64,000 nt of DNA from Puffinus mauretanicus (taxonomy: Eukaryota > Chordata > Aves > Procellariiformes > Procellariidae). A program made the position numbers and the translations under genes. The stretch lies in contig JAJKFH010000927.1 of NCBI GenBank assembly GCA_023333565.1, positions 372,001-436,000 on the forward strand, written 5' to 3'. Of the stretch, positions 36,441 to 50,000 are shown in pieces. Each line of letters starts with the position of its first letter. Position 1 is the first letter of the stretch. The notes beneath the pieces are model-generated. The model ran no database searches, was not told where the DNA came from, and was given only the letters and a program-made list of their open reading frames with translations.

Positions 36441-38820
36441 GCAGTAGGTTTAGACTGCAATGCGATCACTGTTAGAGCATATTCCTTCATTTCTTTGCTG
36501 TCTGGGTCAGTCTGGTAGTAATTTGATAAACTCCGATTAGGATATTTGTTTTTTCCTTGGGAACTCTGTGCACCAATGTTTGCAGTCCAAATCTCTCCAT
36601 ATTTTGGAGATCCTGGAAAAAAGAATATATCTTTGCCTGCTCTCTATGTTCTTCTCCACCCAATCCCATCTTATCCCAGATACAAGTGAAGTAAAAATAG
36701 GATTTAAAAATTAATCTAATTCAACGTTGTTGAAGAACTGCAAATGTTCAGATCACTAGCGGTTATGGACCAGTAACTTTAAGGGCAAGCATTGTTGCAC
36801 CCTGTTAGAGAAAATTGATTCTTGCTTTCTTAAGAATCTTTACCATCATCTCCAGGCTTGGAAAAGATTGCATTGTTCTAGCATTTAATAGTTATGTAAA
36901 TTAGCACTAATTTTGTCACTTAGCACCTGTACGAAATTTTCTACTAGAACAGTTCTTTAAAATACGGCATAAACAAAGCACAAGATGCACAGGTAAAGAT
37001 GTTGTGGATATGCCAGAAGCACGCCAGCAAAACTTTGTAGGCGTGTAGTTGGTGTTAAATAGTACATAGGCCACTCGTCAGACTTTCAGCAAGCTGTATT
37101 TTGGAAATATATTAAATACCATAATGCATATGCCAAAAACTTCACCACATCTTTACAGAAATGGTAGTGTCTTTGCTGTACTCAAAAACTTTGTCTGCCA
37201 AACGTAACTTAATCTGGCTATAGAGATATTGACAGAACTGATACCTTCTGCTGGCTTCTGTCCGGTATTGGTGTGGCCTCCACTAGTTCAGCGCTCTGTT
37301 CTGGGTGAGCAGATGGGATCCTACAGCTGTTTGAATAAATACTAGTTTTAAAGAGTTATTCTGCTCTGATTAACCATTCAATGAGGGGAGAAGTGGCGGG
37401 GGAGAGGGCGCCTAAGGAATCTCTCTGCTTCAGACCTCTTGCCCAACAATATTCATTTAAATGTTCGAGCGGTGATGAGGTGAGGAGTCATGTAAACTGG
37501 AAGCTGTTCCTCAAGTCACCGTCCTCTCTCTGCGCACAGAGTAATTGATAGCTCATGCACTTGCAACAGCTGAAAAAACAGAGCAGAACATGCAAACACG
37601 TCCACTGTATAACATACGTGGGAAGCAAGAGGAGGAGTGTGTTAACCTCAATAGAAAGTGAGTTATCTGCCATTTTTGTTGCACTCCAGATATAATTCAG
37701 CAAGGAGATTGGATCTGTGCTTTAGATAGTCTGAGACAGCACCTTGGAAATTGGCAGCCAGTTCCAGCCAAGGGCGGAGAGAGAGGGTGGTAAATGTGTG
37801 AACAAAACCCGGCCCAGGTTATCAAGTAAAACCCCGAGCCAACGGGGGTCCTTGGATATTGAGTAGCTGGCACTTTTCTTCATTTAAAGAAGAAAAATAG
37901 CCTTCATTTTCCAGGTGAAGGGAAGTACTTTGAGAGCAGTCTGTTGTAGATCATGAGACAATCTGGCAAGCAAAACCAATCTCAGCAGGATTTCACAGTT
38001 GAAAATCCATGTGAATGGCTTTTTGCTTGGATCTAGGTGTTAGTGTACTGTTGTACATACCCATGTGTCACCAGGTTTTGGTCCCTCACTTAGCATTTTT
38101 GTTATGAATTTTGGCTTGATCTGAGATGCTGTGCTTTAAAGAAAAGGAATATTTGTCTACTGAGAACTGAAATGTCTTCAGTATAAAAAAATGTATTTTT
38201 AGAAGCATGGTATGGTCACAGTTTTTCCCTTTGTTTTGCTTTCTTAAAGAGGTAATAGTGATATGCTCTTGAACTGAAATCAACCACCCAAAACAACAGC
38301 TGGGACAAAACGAGTAGCAGAAAGGACATACTAGCAGTCTTTCTTCCAAAGATCCTCAAACAGCAAACACACTTTACAACTATATGTTCAGCGATTAAAG
38401 ATTTCAAAATCAGTTAAAAGCTTTAAGGATCCTAGTAGCTGCGCTCAGAAAGCCTATGTGACTTTGCTGTGCGTACTGTTTCTTGCTGGCTGACTCAACT
38501 TCTGTAGTCCTCTAATTAGCTTTGTAGGGGTCTCTGAAGGCATCCGGGTTTCTCACTGACTAGGGAATTAGGCTGAATTTAGGCTGCCTGGTTTTGAGCA
38601 TTTTCTGTAAGGATCTCTTTACCGCATGGTGTGCTGCAGCCCCCATTCCAGAGTGGAAGCTGCTCGGAGGTGCAGGCTGTGCTGCGGTGCTGACTGCACC
38701 ACGCTTTATGGCAGAAAGCACAGAGCAGATTGGTTTGAAACGAAAGGGAATTTTTTTTTAAAAAAAAGACTAATTCAATTAGTTGGTTGAAATTGAGTTG
38801 GGGTTTACAACTTGAATTTT

Positions 38821-38900
38821 TAGGCCCAGATCCATCACAGCACTTAAGCACCTGCTTTACCTTGAATACATTTTGCTTTTCAATAGCAATCATTTGCCTA
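38821..38900. repeat. Decayed short repeat ('cttaagcac' family)
   Basis: 'ggcccagatccatcacagca' followed by 'cttaagcacctgctttacct' matches a sauropsid repeat whose consensus reads 'agcacttaagcacatgctta'. It is in the opposite orientation to the copy at 12070-12129. Confidence 0.5.
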
Positions 38901-40605
38901 TCTATCAGAGGCCTCCAGGAAACCTGGACTAAAACGTGCATTGTAAAGCATGGGGGAAGGATGGCAGACAGTCAGTGGTATTTAGAGAAATTTCACTTTT
39001 TCACTCCCTGCACTTTCTGTGGTTTAAATGATGCCTCATTAATGTTGCCTTATGCAAAGTTTTTTGTTAAATATCCTGTAAATAATATCAAGAAAGGTTA
39101 TTTAATGAATAATCTCTTTTTCTTTGAAGAGACTTGTTATTGATCTTAACTTGGAATCTCTTTAGTATTATTGAGGGGAATAACAACCTTAATGTCATTT
39201 TGGTTTGATTTCTTTGTGTGAAGGGCTGACAGCTCTCCCTTCTCTCTCGTCACCAAACATCTGAAGAAAGCTCTGTTATTGAGAGATTACTGCAGTGGTC
39301 CTTGGTCTTACAGAGATTTCATCAGAAACATTTCCTTTTTAATGGACAACGGAAAATGTTCAGCTGTCCATTATTACACTTCTTTGTACACAGTCTAAAA
39401 ATATAAATGGAAATTATAATTACATCTGTAATGCTGGGTCCCAGCTGAAATCACTTTAATCCCAATGTGGAAAAAAAAAATCAATACAGAACCCTTAACC
39501 CTGATCTTTTCCTTCTTAGACATTTCATTTTCAGTTGTACTAGTTTATACCACAAGTTTTATAAGTTTTTGAAGGGACTTTAGTATACGGAGATCATTTT
39601 GCATCCTTAGAATGGTATTGCTGCTTTGTGCTTTTCTGACTTAGAAACTGGAATGTTCTTCTTGAATAATGGTTTATATTGTAGCTGCTTGATATGATAC
39701 GAAATTTCTCCCTTTTACTTTTTGATCATTAAAAAAAGAGAGGTCTTTGAAATGTTGCAAAGTTCTTTTAAAGAAAATCCCCTTTTACTGGAAGTAGAAT
39801 TACACATATTTTTGTTAGAGAGAAACCCAACTCAGCATTAAAGTTTTAACATCGAGGTTTGGAAAAGACATCATTCACAACTCACCACAGGCTTTCCACT
39901 ATATTGTGCTTTTTTCCTATGGGATTTAAATAGTAGGTTTGTCAAGGTTAAATATTATGGTTTTTATTTTTTTATATCAACATCTGTATGTACAGACATG
40001 CCATCGAGCGTTTTGTGTTTCTGAAACCTGCATCTTTCTGCAAACCTGGACTTAGACCAATAGTTGCTTTGTTTTGAGTTAGCTTCTGGGGAGGAAAGGG
40101 GAGGTTGCTTTTATGCTGTGAGGCCTATGGAAACTATTAATTGCCGATTAACTGCAGCTTCCTCTGAAGCATCTGGTTCTGGTAACAGTCAAAGACGTGA
40201 TGCTGCAATTCAGGGCACACTCTGCTACATTGCCCCAGTTGCCGCGCTGTTGATAATTGTAGATGTAACATCCGTGTAGCAGAGGTGTGCTATTCATCTG
40301 GTAGAATGTCTTGTTTCTTAGTAATGGCATATATGTACCCCCCTCTAGATCTTGAGCACTCAAAAAGTAAAAAATACTGCAGTTTGGTCAGTCTTTTCTT
40401 TGAATACCTGAAAGACACAATTGAAAAGGAATGTTTCCACGTGGAGCGAGGCATTTCAGCAACCCACATCTAGTACTCTAGCTATTTATTTGCTGTCTAA
40501 GGCTGTCAGGCCTTAACTTCCTGACTTCATTCCAGGATGCAGATGTCTCATTCTCTCCCTGCCCTCTCCTCCCCTTTCAGATACCATTCTCCTATACAAG
40601 AGCCT

Positions 40606-40665
40606 AATCCAAAGCTCATTGAAATGCTTCCATTGACATCCAGAGGCTTTGGCTGAGGCCGGATG
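40606..40665. repeat. Palindromic short repeat ('cctaatccaaagc ... gctttgg')
   Basis: The left arm 'gcctaatccaaagctcattg' and right arm 'gaggctttggctgaggcc' form an imperfect inverted repeat around 'cttccattgac'. This matches a sauropsid short palindromic element whose two halves carry 'gatccaaagcccattg' and 'caatgggctttggatcaggc'. It could fold into a hairpin if transcribed. Confidence 0.6.
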
Positions 40666-42428
40666 AGTCTGGGGCACAAGGTTCCTCATCGCATTGAGTT
40701 ACTCCCTCTTCTCAGTCTGGTATCTAGGCAGAGCACAGATCTCTTTCCATCTTTACTAGCCTCTGCAAAGTATCTTGATGGGTTTTTTATGAACATGCCA
40801 CTTCAAGTCTATCACACCGCACAGTCTGAAAATACTTAGCATGATATTGTAGTGGTGACCTTTATTGTTCATTAGTGAATCAGCAGCCTAGCTTACTGTG
40901 GCTTTAAACGAGCTATATAAATTGGTTGTTATTTTCAATGATGATTCCCTTGATTTGAACATACTAGAGCAAAGATAATTGTTTGATTGATTCATTATGT
41001 AAAAGATTGTTTCAAGTTAGAGGGTGTTTTTATTTAATTATTTTTTTCCCCCAGCCAAATTGAGACATGCTGTCTGGAATCTTTGCCAGGCTTTACCAGG
41101 CTCAGATTGGGAAGTGCTATTGCTTTTCTTTTTCTCACTGATGGCATGTAGTAGCCTTCCTGGGTGGAGCAGGGGTGCCTCTCTGATTGCGGTGGTGTTC
41201 ATCATAATTTAAGCTGAAGCTACTGACAGCACACGTCTTGCACATAAGACTCTACTGCACGTGGTAGCCTTTGACACATGATGTATATATGTGTTCAAAA
41301 GAAATTAAAAGTCTATACCTGGTGATGCTGTCCAAAGCCTCTCTTTGTCTCAATATTGGCTTGTCCCTGTCTTCCAACTGCTGTGCTGTCACCTCTGTAA
41401 GGTATCACTAATTCCCAGCTGTTGGCATCGCTTTCCCATTGCTCAGGGATGCTGTGTGTTGGTGTGTCTTTAAAACATTTTTTTCTGTTTTCTGCTGTGT
41501 GCTCCCTCTTCCAGCTTCAGCATCCTGATGTCTTTTGTTCTAGGTACATGACTAAGCTGATATAACTGTGTTGCCACAGGTTGTGCTTGCTCTCTCTAGA
41601 AGGTTGCTGTGCTCCAAGAACTTTGCTGTCGCAAATTTTATCTTGTCATCTGGCATGCAGCATGGTGTGCAGATGGCAAAGAAGAAATTTGTTTAGAAGC
41701 TACATATCTCCTCTATTACAAGTGTTGGGGGGGGATGCACATAGATCTGGGATATTGATGACTGCACCAGTTCCCAAAGAGCAAAGGATGCTGCATGCCC
41801 AGGGACCATCCTAGTAAGTCCTGCTGATGCATGGTGCTGCCCCAGACCAGGAATGCATGGAGGAAAATCACATAGATCTGATGATGTCTCATGTAATCTT
41901 GGACTCCTTGCAGGCATTGCCAGAGCTGGTGCAGCTGGGGAAGAAAGCAAAGAAGAGAACAGTAGCCAGGCCAGGAGGGGAAAGTGGCAAAGAAAGTGGT
42001 GGGAGCCATGGGCTCCAGGAAGCCAAACCTGGGCCTTGTGGAGGGAGGTAGATAGGACAGCGGGGGATGTGGCATCTTGCCCTGTTGTCACGTCCTCCCG
42101 TCTCCAGCCTGTGGTCTAACATGATGTGCACTGACTTCCAGATTTGTTTTTCTTAAAGAAACAAAGTCCAGCAAAGGAAAAGGGGAAGGGGAAGAACTGA
42201 GCGCAGAAGTGCATGGAAGTCAGCAGTTATGTCATCTTCATCTGTGAATGGACCACATAGCTTGTATATATCTATAGGCATTAAAGTTCGTGCCATGTAT
42301 ATGCGTAAAAACTCTACCTATGCCCATAAGGCTGGGTTACAGTGGTTGGGAGCTGTATTGTGCATTTCTTCAGGGCTGTGCAGTTCAGGTCTCAAAGCAA
42401 CGTTACAGTGATGTATTTGGTAGCGGTG

Positions 42429-42448
42429 GCGCGCGCGTGTGTGTGTGT
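42429..42448. repeat. Alternating GC/GT dinucleotide run
   Basis: Twenty bases of perfect purine-pyrimidine alternation, four GC steps passing into six GT steps. Such runs are classic Z-DNA formers. Confidence 0.85.
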
Positions 42449-43329
42449 CTCATTCGCACACAGCTATTCTGCAGGGCGTGTTGAGGGGGTGTTTGAGGAA
42501 CCAAGCAGATTCACAGCTGTGTCTCACCTCTCCAGAATCTGCTTCTGCTGCCAGAATCTGGTGTGCTAAATCGTCCTCATCTGAGCAAGTCAACAGCCTG
42601 TCCCAGGCTGCCGCCTCAGAGAATGGCAGGGACTTTGTAAATAAAGGAAACAATTGAATGATAAGTTCACACTTCAGCACACTGCTTAACAACCTGATAA
42701 CAGTTAATTACATACAGTATTTTTAAATGCAGCAACAGGGAGATAACTCAGGCGGAGATGGAGCACAGGCACTTGGGCCTCACGACTGAAGGTTAACCTC
42801 TTACTACCCATGTCCCTAAAGAGGCCACTGCAGCTCCGAATCTCACCAGCTTTGAACATTTACAGGCTAGCAGTGACTCAGGGCCATCCACGTAGAATTT
42901 CCTCAGCCGCAGGTAGGGGCTGGGGGAAGCTGCGCTCAGCCCCGTGACTTGCAGGGGCCCCGCTTTGAAAGAGCAACCTGTGTCCTGGCAGGCGGGAAAT
43001 GCAGGGTGGTAAAACAAGGGTTGTCTCCACCGTGGGCAGCAGGTAGAGCATGTCCAGTCGGCAGTCGCTCCGCTTGCTGCAGCTGCACTGATGTTCGTGT
43101 AACTGTAGAAGCTCTTAAGGAAGAAGCCAGCATAAACACAGCTGGAATGGGCTGCAGTCGCAGGGCGCTCGCGGCCGCCTGCAAGTCACAGCAGCTGCAG
43201 CCAGTGCTACTGCTCTCCGGGCACCGGGTGGGACGTTTCCGTCTCTCCTAGCCCGGTGGGATTGAGGGGTTTGACCCTTGTTATTTAAAGCTCAACTTCA
43301 GGACGTCTGCTGTCAGAGCACCCGCAAAG

Positions 43330-43530
43330 TTTGTGACTTAATGCAAGTCTAATTAACTGATTTGCCTATCCAAATCTGGAGATTTACACACTTCTGTAGA
43401 GGCAGCTGTAAAGTTATAACTTCAGCTGTTTATCATGCCCTGAGCCTTTAAATCTCAATTATTAAAGGTGGTGTTTAATGGCTGGCTGGAAAAGGGGTGG
43501 TTACCAGAGTGTTAATGGAGTGCGGCAAGC
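43330..43530. promoter_or_regulatory. Homeodomain/E-box-rich, enhancer-like block
   Basis: The block holds the homeodomain core TAATTA (near 43351), two CAGCTG E-boxes (near 43404 and 43424), a GATA-type TTATCA and a CTCAATTATTAAAG stretch within about 120 bases, free of recognisable repeats. I infer a conserved non-coding element. Conservation is not testable here. Confidence 0.25.
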
Positions 43531-45029
43531 CAGGAAATCTATAATCTAATGCCTGTATAGAAATGAATGGTTCTAACAAAAGAAAATATAGGGGGGAGGA
43601 TGTACTTACAGGCTGTTTGCGCTGTTTAGGAGCAAATCAGTACATGAGCAATGTACAGGGGAACAATGGGGACTGAAATACTGCCTGAAGAAAGAAATAA
43701 GAGCTGCTTGTTTTTAAGGTCCCCCTCGCCCCCAAAAAGCAGCCATCGTTCTCCGCTGGATCTTGAGCTTTGCTTTTGTTGCAAAGGGGTAAAAAGGGAA
43801 TGGCACATCCCAGTGAGTTTAACAGAATGTCTGGATGCAAAAAGAAACGAAATGGAGGGAAAAATAACCAGCTATAATCAGTTTCAAAAATTATTTTCCT
43901 TTTTTATTGAAACATGGTTTTACTACCCAGTTTGTGCCATCAGAGACGGAATTGACAGCCGTGCTTTATCATAGCAATGGGAGAAAACGCTGCAAGGAAT
44001 GCTTTAATTTAAATGAGAGATGCTTTAAAAAAAAAAAGCCTAAAAGCTTGGTAATAACATTAATAACCACTTCTTACAGGTTTTTACTAGCTCACTAAAG
44101 ATCAGACAGCGTGTTAAGATCCCAGCGGCTGAATAGTAAAGACCTGGGCCCAGGTTGTTATTGCTTAGGAAGATTCTTTTAATGACTTCTGTTATTTGTT
44201 GAAAATCATTTGAACAGCACAGCTGAATAATCACCATGCTTTAAATTCATTTCACGTGAAAAATGAGAACAGGGTAGAATTTGGGTTTATGTGTCTTTGA
44301 AAGCATTTTACAAAAACGGCGTGGATAGCAGTAGTGCCATGAATGGATAGGCGAAGGGAGGAGGCTTCCTTGCTCGGGAGGAGCTCTCCTGGAGCCTGAG
44401 CAGTGTGTTTGTTTCCTTCTGCAGAGGGATTATGGCAAGAGAATTTCTAAATCAAATTAAAATCTCCTGAACCACCACAGGACCTTTAATTTCCACCCTG
44501 ATAGCCTCCAAAAAAGCAGAGATCTGCAGTAGAGGTTAGGGTGAGACGAAGTGATCTGGATAGTATTTCTGGCTTTTGTGCTGCTGCTGTGCTGGGGCCA
44601 GCGTTGGGGTCTCACCTCTCTGCGTCCCTCTCCCTTCTCATTGCTTGCCTGCTCTTGAGGGAAGTAGCTGGCTCTTCTCATGGCAGGGATAGCAGGGTCC
44701 CCATGTCCATTGGAGCTACTGCACAGTAATGCAGTACAAATATTACCGTAAGAGATATTTCACTTCAGCATCTCACCCCGGTAGTGGCAGTTCTGCATGC
44801 GTTCAGTACTTCTTCATATTAGTTTGAGTCTGCATTGAAATGCAAAATTCAGCTGAGAAACCTAAACATTTGCTTTTCTTGCTGGCTTAAGATGCATACG
44901 TCCTTTAAAAAGAAGTTTTCTCCCCTCCAATGTAATTTAGCCAGCATCGTCTCAGAAATGTGATGCAAGAGACCACAGGCCAAGAACTCTTTTAGTCTAT
45001 GGGAAGAGCTTTTGGCCCCTGCTGATCTG

Positions 45030-45120
45030 CAAAACAAAAGACCAAAGGGACCTTAAAATCTCATCCAGGTCTCTCCCCAACAGAGCATGGGGGTTCCTGA
45101 GCAACAAGCATGACTGCTTA
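45030..45120 (-). mobile_element. Antisense CR1 fragment (bird-type), decayed
   Basis: 'accaaagggaccttaaaatc' followed by 'tcatccaggtctctccccaa' and 'gcatgggggttcctgagcaa' resembles the antisense CR1 3' region seen throughout bird genomes. There it reads 'ggaagggaccttaaagatca' then 'tccaaccccc' and 'ccatgggcagggacacc'. It is short and diverged. Confidence 0.5.
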
Positions 45121-46988
45121 GCATTGAGAGTAGGTTGCCAATGCCAAGAGGTTAATGACTCACACGGTATTATGTTGTGTTGAATAATGAGTAACATATG
45201 AAATGACACATGTTGTAATGACTCGCTACTTAAAGTACCAATCTTCTTAAGACCCCTTTAAGCTTGAAGAGATCACAGAATAGCAATGTCTTGTTCAATA
45301 GGTGCTACTTTATTTTATGCCTCCTGGTAGAAGAGATGTACCATGCCTGAAAGCATATGAACAAAACAAGTGAGGAATTGAGTAGGAAGGATTATTGGAC
45401 TAGTTGTTTTGAATGCTTATTGGGCATTTATAGAGCACCGGCTAGCATATTCGGGTTTTTGTTGCTGTTGATTTGAGGGTTTTAATCCTGATTATCGCAG
45501 TTCCTATATCTGTAGGTTGGATTTAGGGAAGGAAAGAAAGGGGAGCTTTGCCTGCAGGATGGGATTATCAGAAGCTGGTCTGAGATCTGCTGTGGAAAAT
45601 AAACTGATGCTGGAGCAAAGGAACAACACAATGTTTTATGGCTTTGTTGCTGATGGGAGGGGGTTTAATGAAATGACACTCTAAATTCTGATGTTAACCA
45701 ATCTGTGATATAGTTCGCTCCGTTAGGGATTGAGAACAATCAATTTGCTCGTATGCAAAATAGACTGTTCATGCTGTCATAAGAAATCTTATATATGGTA
45801 AAGTTTTAAACCTGTCAGACTACTGTTTTCCTAACTTACAGTTGTTTCTGCAGTCTGCCTATCTGCATGGAAAGGTAGTATCTGACTAAACTTTATGTTT
45901 GGTCCTGGATGTAAAAACAAGTGGGACACCTAAATGTCTCCAATTGCCAAGAACTGGCCAGGGAGCTGCTGGGGCTCAACATCTCCCAAAATGTGGCCCT
46001 CTGCAAACAGTAAAGGACTTTGTTCTCCAGCCGCTTTAAGGCTAGACTTCAACTAGAGTAATATAAACATGTCTATGCACTTACCTTCTGGGACTGCGGT
46101 GCTTTTGCTTTGTTTCTAAATATTCCAAGCCGTAATACTGTAGAGAGAGACGAACTATGTATATAAGCGCTTACGTTCGGACCAGTCAAGGCCACAGTTA
46201 AACTTTGCAAAACTGCATGCAAGGGAAGAGAATCAGGCCTGCCTGCATTGCATCTGAAATGTACTCTTGCTTGAATTTCAAACAAACTTGTATGGATCTC
46301 TCCTTCTCCAAATCCAAAACAAATAGGAATTCTTTAAAAAGGGGAGATAGAGGTTTTTCAGCTCTTTTTTTCCCCCCACTAACGCAGGTCATGAAATGAT
46401 CATTATTTTTATGGGTCTGCAAAGCCTATAGAAGTCAAAGCTATGTAATATACATTGCAGAGTGTTCTACAATATACAACCACAGTCGTGCCTGGGCCAG
46501 GGATGAGGGTCTGGTAACTGGAAACCTGACACTGAAGGAATTCCAAACACAGTCCTCAAACTAAAAACAGCTCTCTCTGCATGGCATGTGCTACATGAGA
46601 GCCAGGGATTGTATTCGTTTACGTTATCTGATTTTTTAGCCTTGTATTGTTGATAAAAGAACAGGAGAAGAAAGCACCTCCACCAGCTCAGCCCATAAAT
46701 AATCTGTGTGTGGTGTGTTTGAGGTTAGTATGACATTGCTAGACATCTGCCTTCTTCTGAGAGGTACAAGCCTCTCTCACAGACAGCAGCCACTGAGCAC
46801 TTCCTTGTGCTGCAGATTCTTCCCAGTGCTAAGATACCAAATTTGATTTCCAGTGGCTTTTCAAATGCAAAACCCATCATCAGTTATAAGAAGTATTGGT
46901 CTGAAACGGTAAAGAATATTTGTTATAGGAGTATCTCGCCTATTAAGTTACAGAGACAGACTTTAATGAAGCACAGAGTCATGCAGTG

Positions 46989-47037
46989 ATTTTTTTTTTA
47001 AATCTGCAGTGATTTTAGAAAATTTTTTTTTTTTTTA
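46989..47037. repeat. Poly(T) tracts around a repeated 'tgcagtgatttt' word
   Basis: Two T-runs, each preceded by tgcagtgatttt, suggest a small local duplication in low-complexity sequence. Confidence 0.55.
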
Positions 47038-50000
47038 AAGTTATATGCACATTGAATATTAAGCAACAGAAGTTCTTAGTGCCACTGACTACAAACAGCA
47101 CTGCGGTATCTTTAATACTGTATCTGGAGAGATAGGGACTACATGGTCTTTTCAGTCAGTTGTTTTTAGTGTATGTTGAGAAGAGCTTTATAAAGACACA
47201 GTATAATATATTTGATACTGTAAGATTGTTTGTTTGCATAATTTAATTCTTACATCAGCTTCTCCTTTCTTCTTTAAAAGTAGATCCTCTGGCTGAGAAC
47301 AAACAGCGTGCAATCACGATGCATACAATAGAGTTCTTCAGTGAGAACTTGGACACAGATAGGACCTTGTTGCTTTCTCCTGTTCTTTAATCACAGCCTG
47401 AGCTGCCTGATGCCATCACCCAGAGTCTCTGTATGTCTTGCTTAGACATGAAAGAGACTGCAGCCAGATGTGGGCTTTCCATTTGCCACTTAGTCTGTGG
47501 CTGTCTTTGAAGTTTATTTCAAGAAGTACTCCCTGACAAAGTACGAAGGCAGTTTTTCATATGAGATTATATCCCTTGCAAAATATTCCCTCAGCAGCAA
47601 GAAGGAGACAGTGATGTAAGAAGAGAGCATTCCCATCCTTGATTTTTACCAGGTACTAAGAGGGTGATCTCTGTGATTCTCCCTATAGAACAGAGGCAAG
47701 AAAAACTCTTTTGTCACGATGAAATCCAAACCCCCAACATGATGGGGCACAGCGTGAACAGCCAGACCGTCATTTTGCTTTCCTTTCCTTTCAGATAACC
47801 CAAGCATGTGTCTTGTGGCTGATGTTAAAGGTGACCTGCAAATGGGGGTTAACAATGAAACACAATAAACCTGAAATGAAATTATTTTTTTCTCGATGTT
47901 TTTCGAAGCATCAGGTATTTTGGCCAGTCTACCCTGTGAGATTCCCCACAACTGAAGAATTACTGAAATGGGGGCTTTTTTTAAAAAAAAGAGGAGGGAA
48001 CTGCAAAAAGCAAAAAGTGTTTTAGTTAGGTTTTTTGAAACCTACAGATACCTGTTTAACTTCAATGACTAAATAACATTTTGGGTAAAAAAAGCCTTTC
48101 TTAAGTATTCCGAATCCTTTGGTTCAGTTTTAAATAAACCTAGAAGCTCTTAAAAATTCTGCAGCAAAGCGAGAAAATACTAGATTTTACATTCTTTGTG
48201 CTTGGAAGGTAAATAAAGCAGAGATAGAAAAACAAACTACTTCAGGCTTTACTTGTCATAGAGAAAATAACAACATGTACTGTTAATTTAACATCAGTCA
48301 CAAGGTACCTGCTTTATTTGGACAGGGCTACTTTGTGCTTATAAAGCTCAAAATGGATCACAGTTCTTACCTGGTGAATCATTTAGAAGATAAACCAGTA
48401 GAGCTGCTAACCAGCATATGAAATGATATGGCGAAACATGTTTGCAACTGCCTCTGTGTGTGATCTATAATTTCTCTGCAGGGGAAGGCGAGATTTTGTT
48501 TCCTCACAATAAAATCAACATTTTAAGGGGCATCTTGCTCATGACATTTTTGAGGAGTGCATTTTCACACTGCCTTTCTTGAACCTGGTGCTTCTGCCTC
48601 CTTTCCTTCCACTGCTTCCTTCAGCAGCAGCCTCTGCTTTTAGCTAGACCCGCATCAGTGATGCATCTTCCAGTGGGAGCCAGCAGAGCTGAACTATCAG
48701 CAAAACCACTTTTTGAGCTCTGAGATCAGTTCCTTCCCAGGATGTTGTGTCAGCTTCCCTACCTTCTGCCTGCCATTAATTTCACTGGACCCCCAGGTCA
48801 AACAACTGGCCAAAAATCTGGAAAACAGCTGACGGTCAGAGCAGCTCCTACTCAGCATGTCTTCTCAGAGGGCACGCTCCTGGCCTGGTCCTTTTGAGTG
48901 GCTGGACCTGCTTGACCCAATTTGTGGATTCTTGATCACTCCCCTGGGTCACTGATTTTCCACTTGAGGTTATTGGTTTGACCCCCAAACTGTGGGTCAC
49001 TTGGGAGGTGTGATATGGCCCTGTGAACTCTGAACTCATCAGGAGCCAACAAAAACAGCAAGGGAGGGGAGAAGAATTTCATTAGGGCCTCCTCAGAGGT
49101 GGCAATGTCTGCCGAGTGAAAAGGCAGGGGTTGTTTTGCTTCTTGCGGAAACAAGCGTAGCATCTACAAGGGGCTGCCAAGTAGAAAGTGTTTGGTTTGA
49201 GTTATGGCAATTTCTTTAAGGAAACAACAGCATATACTTTTACACCATGAGCTATCAAGTGAAAATGGTGTTCCTTCAGAGGAGCCCTGCTCTTCCTGCC
49301 GGGAGCTGCCCCCAGTGTCCCAGACTTACTCCTAACGGTGACAGCATTTCTACAGCCAGAGCTTGGTATCTGTAGGTGTTCCTTCTACCTTAAAAAGATT
49401 GACTTTCTGATGGTTAATTTGACACACCTGGGAAGGGCTGGGCTGTTTTTTCCTGTATTTTAAGCCTTGTCAGATGGGGGTTCATGTCAGAGGTTCATGG
49501 AGACTCCCCAGGCTGGTTGCTTGCACTGCAAGCAGCTCCCTAAGAACAGACTTCACCAGGCGCGGCCGGTAGGTGGGGAAGAATGAACCCTCGGGAAATA
49601 ACTCAGCTTCAACATGCAGTGCTGGTCATAAAAGGGAAGAAGAGTGTCATTGTGGAGTGTGTCTGCACACATAACACCCACTGGGATCACCAGGGGAGGT
49701 GAGCTGGAGAGTGTGGTGCAGCCACGAGCATATCTTTCATGAAATTTCCCCCGGTGATGCTGCCCGGGCGCAGCCTTTTGGGCAGTTACCAGGGTTTCCC
49801 AAGGTTTTACTCATGCGAGAGTTCTGGTAATCATTGGTTAGGTCACTGCTTGTATTATTGCCAAGGCTGCTAAAAAACCTCACATGCCTTCTGTCTTCCT
49901 GGGACTTTCCTAAAGGATCCATGTGAAGTGGATTCAAGCCTCATCTCCGCGTACAATCTCTCCTCCTAGCTGCTAAGCCCTGACTCTGGGGAAGACACTC

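Noticed and set aside
41693..42131. Several overlapping open frames on both strands
   Set aside because: Mutually overlapping frames in locally GC-rich intron DNA, low-complexity in content. No evidence favours any one of them.
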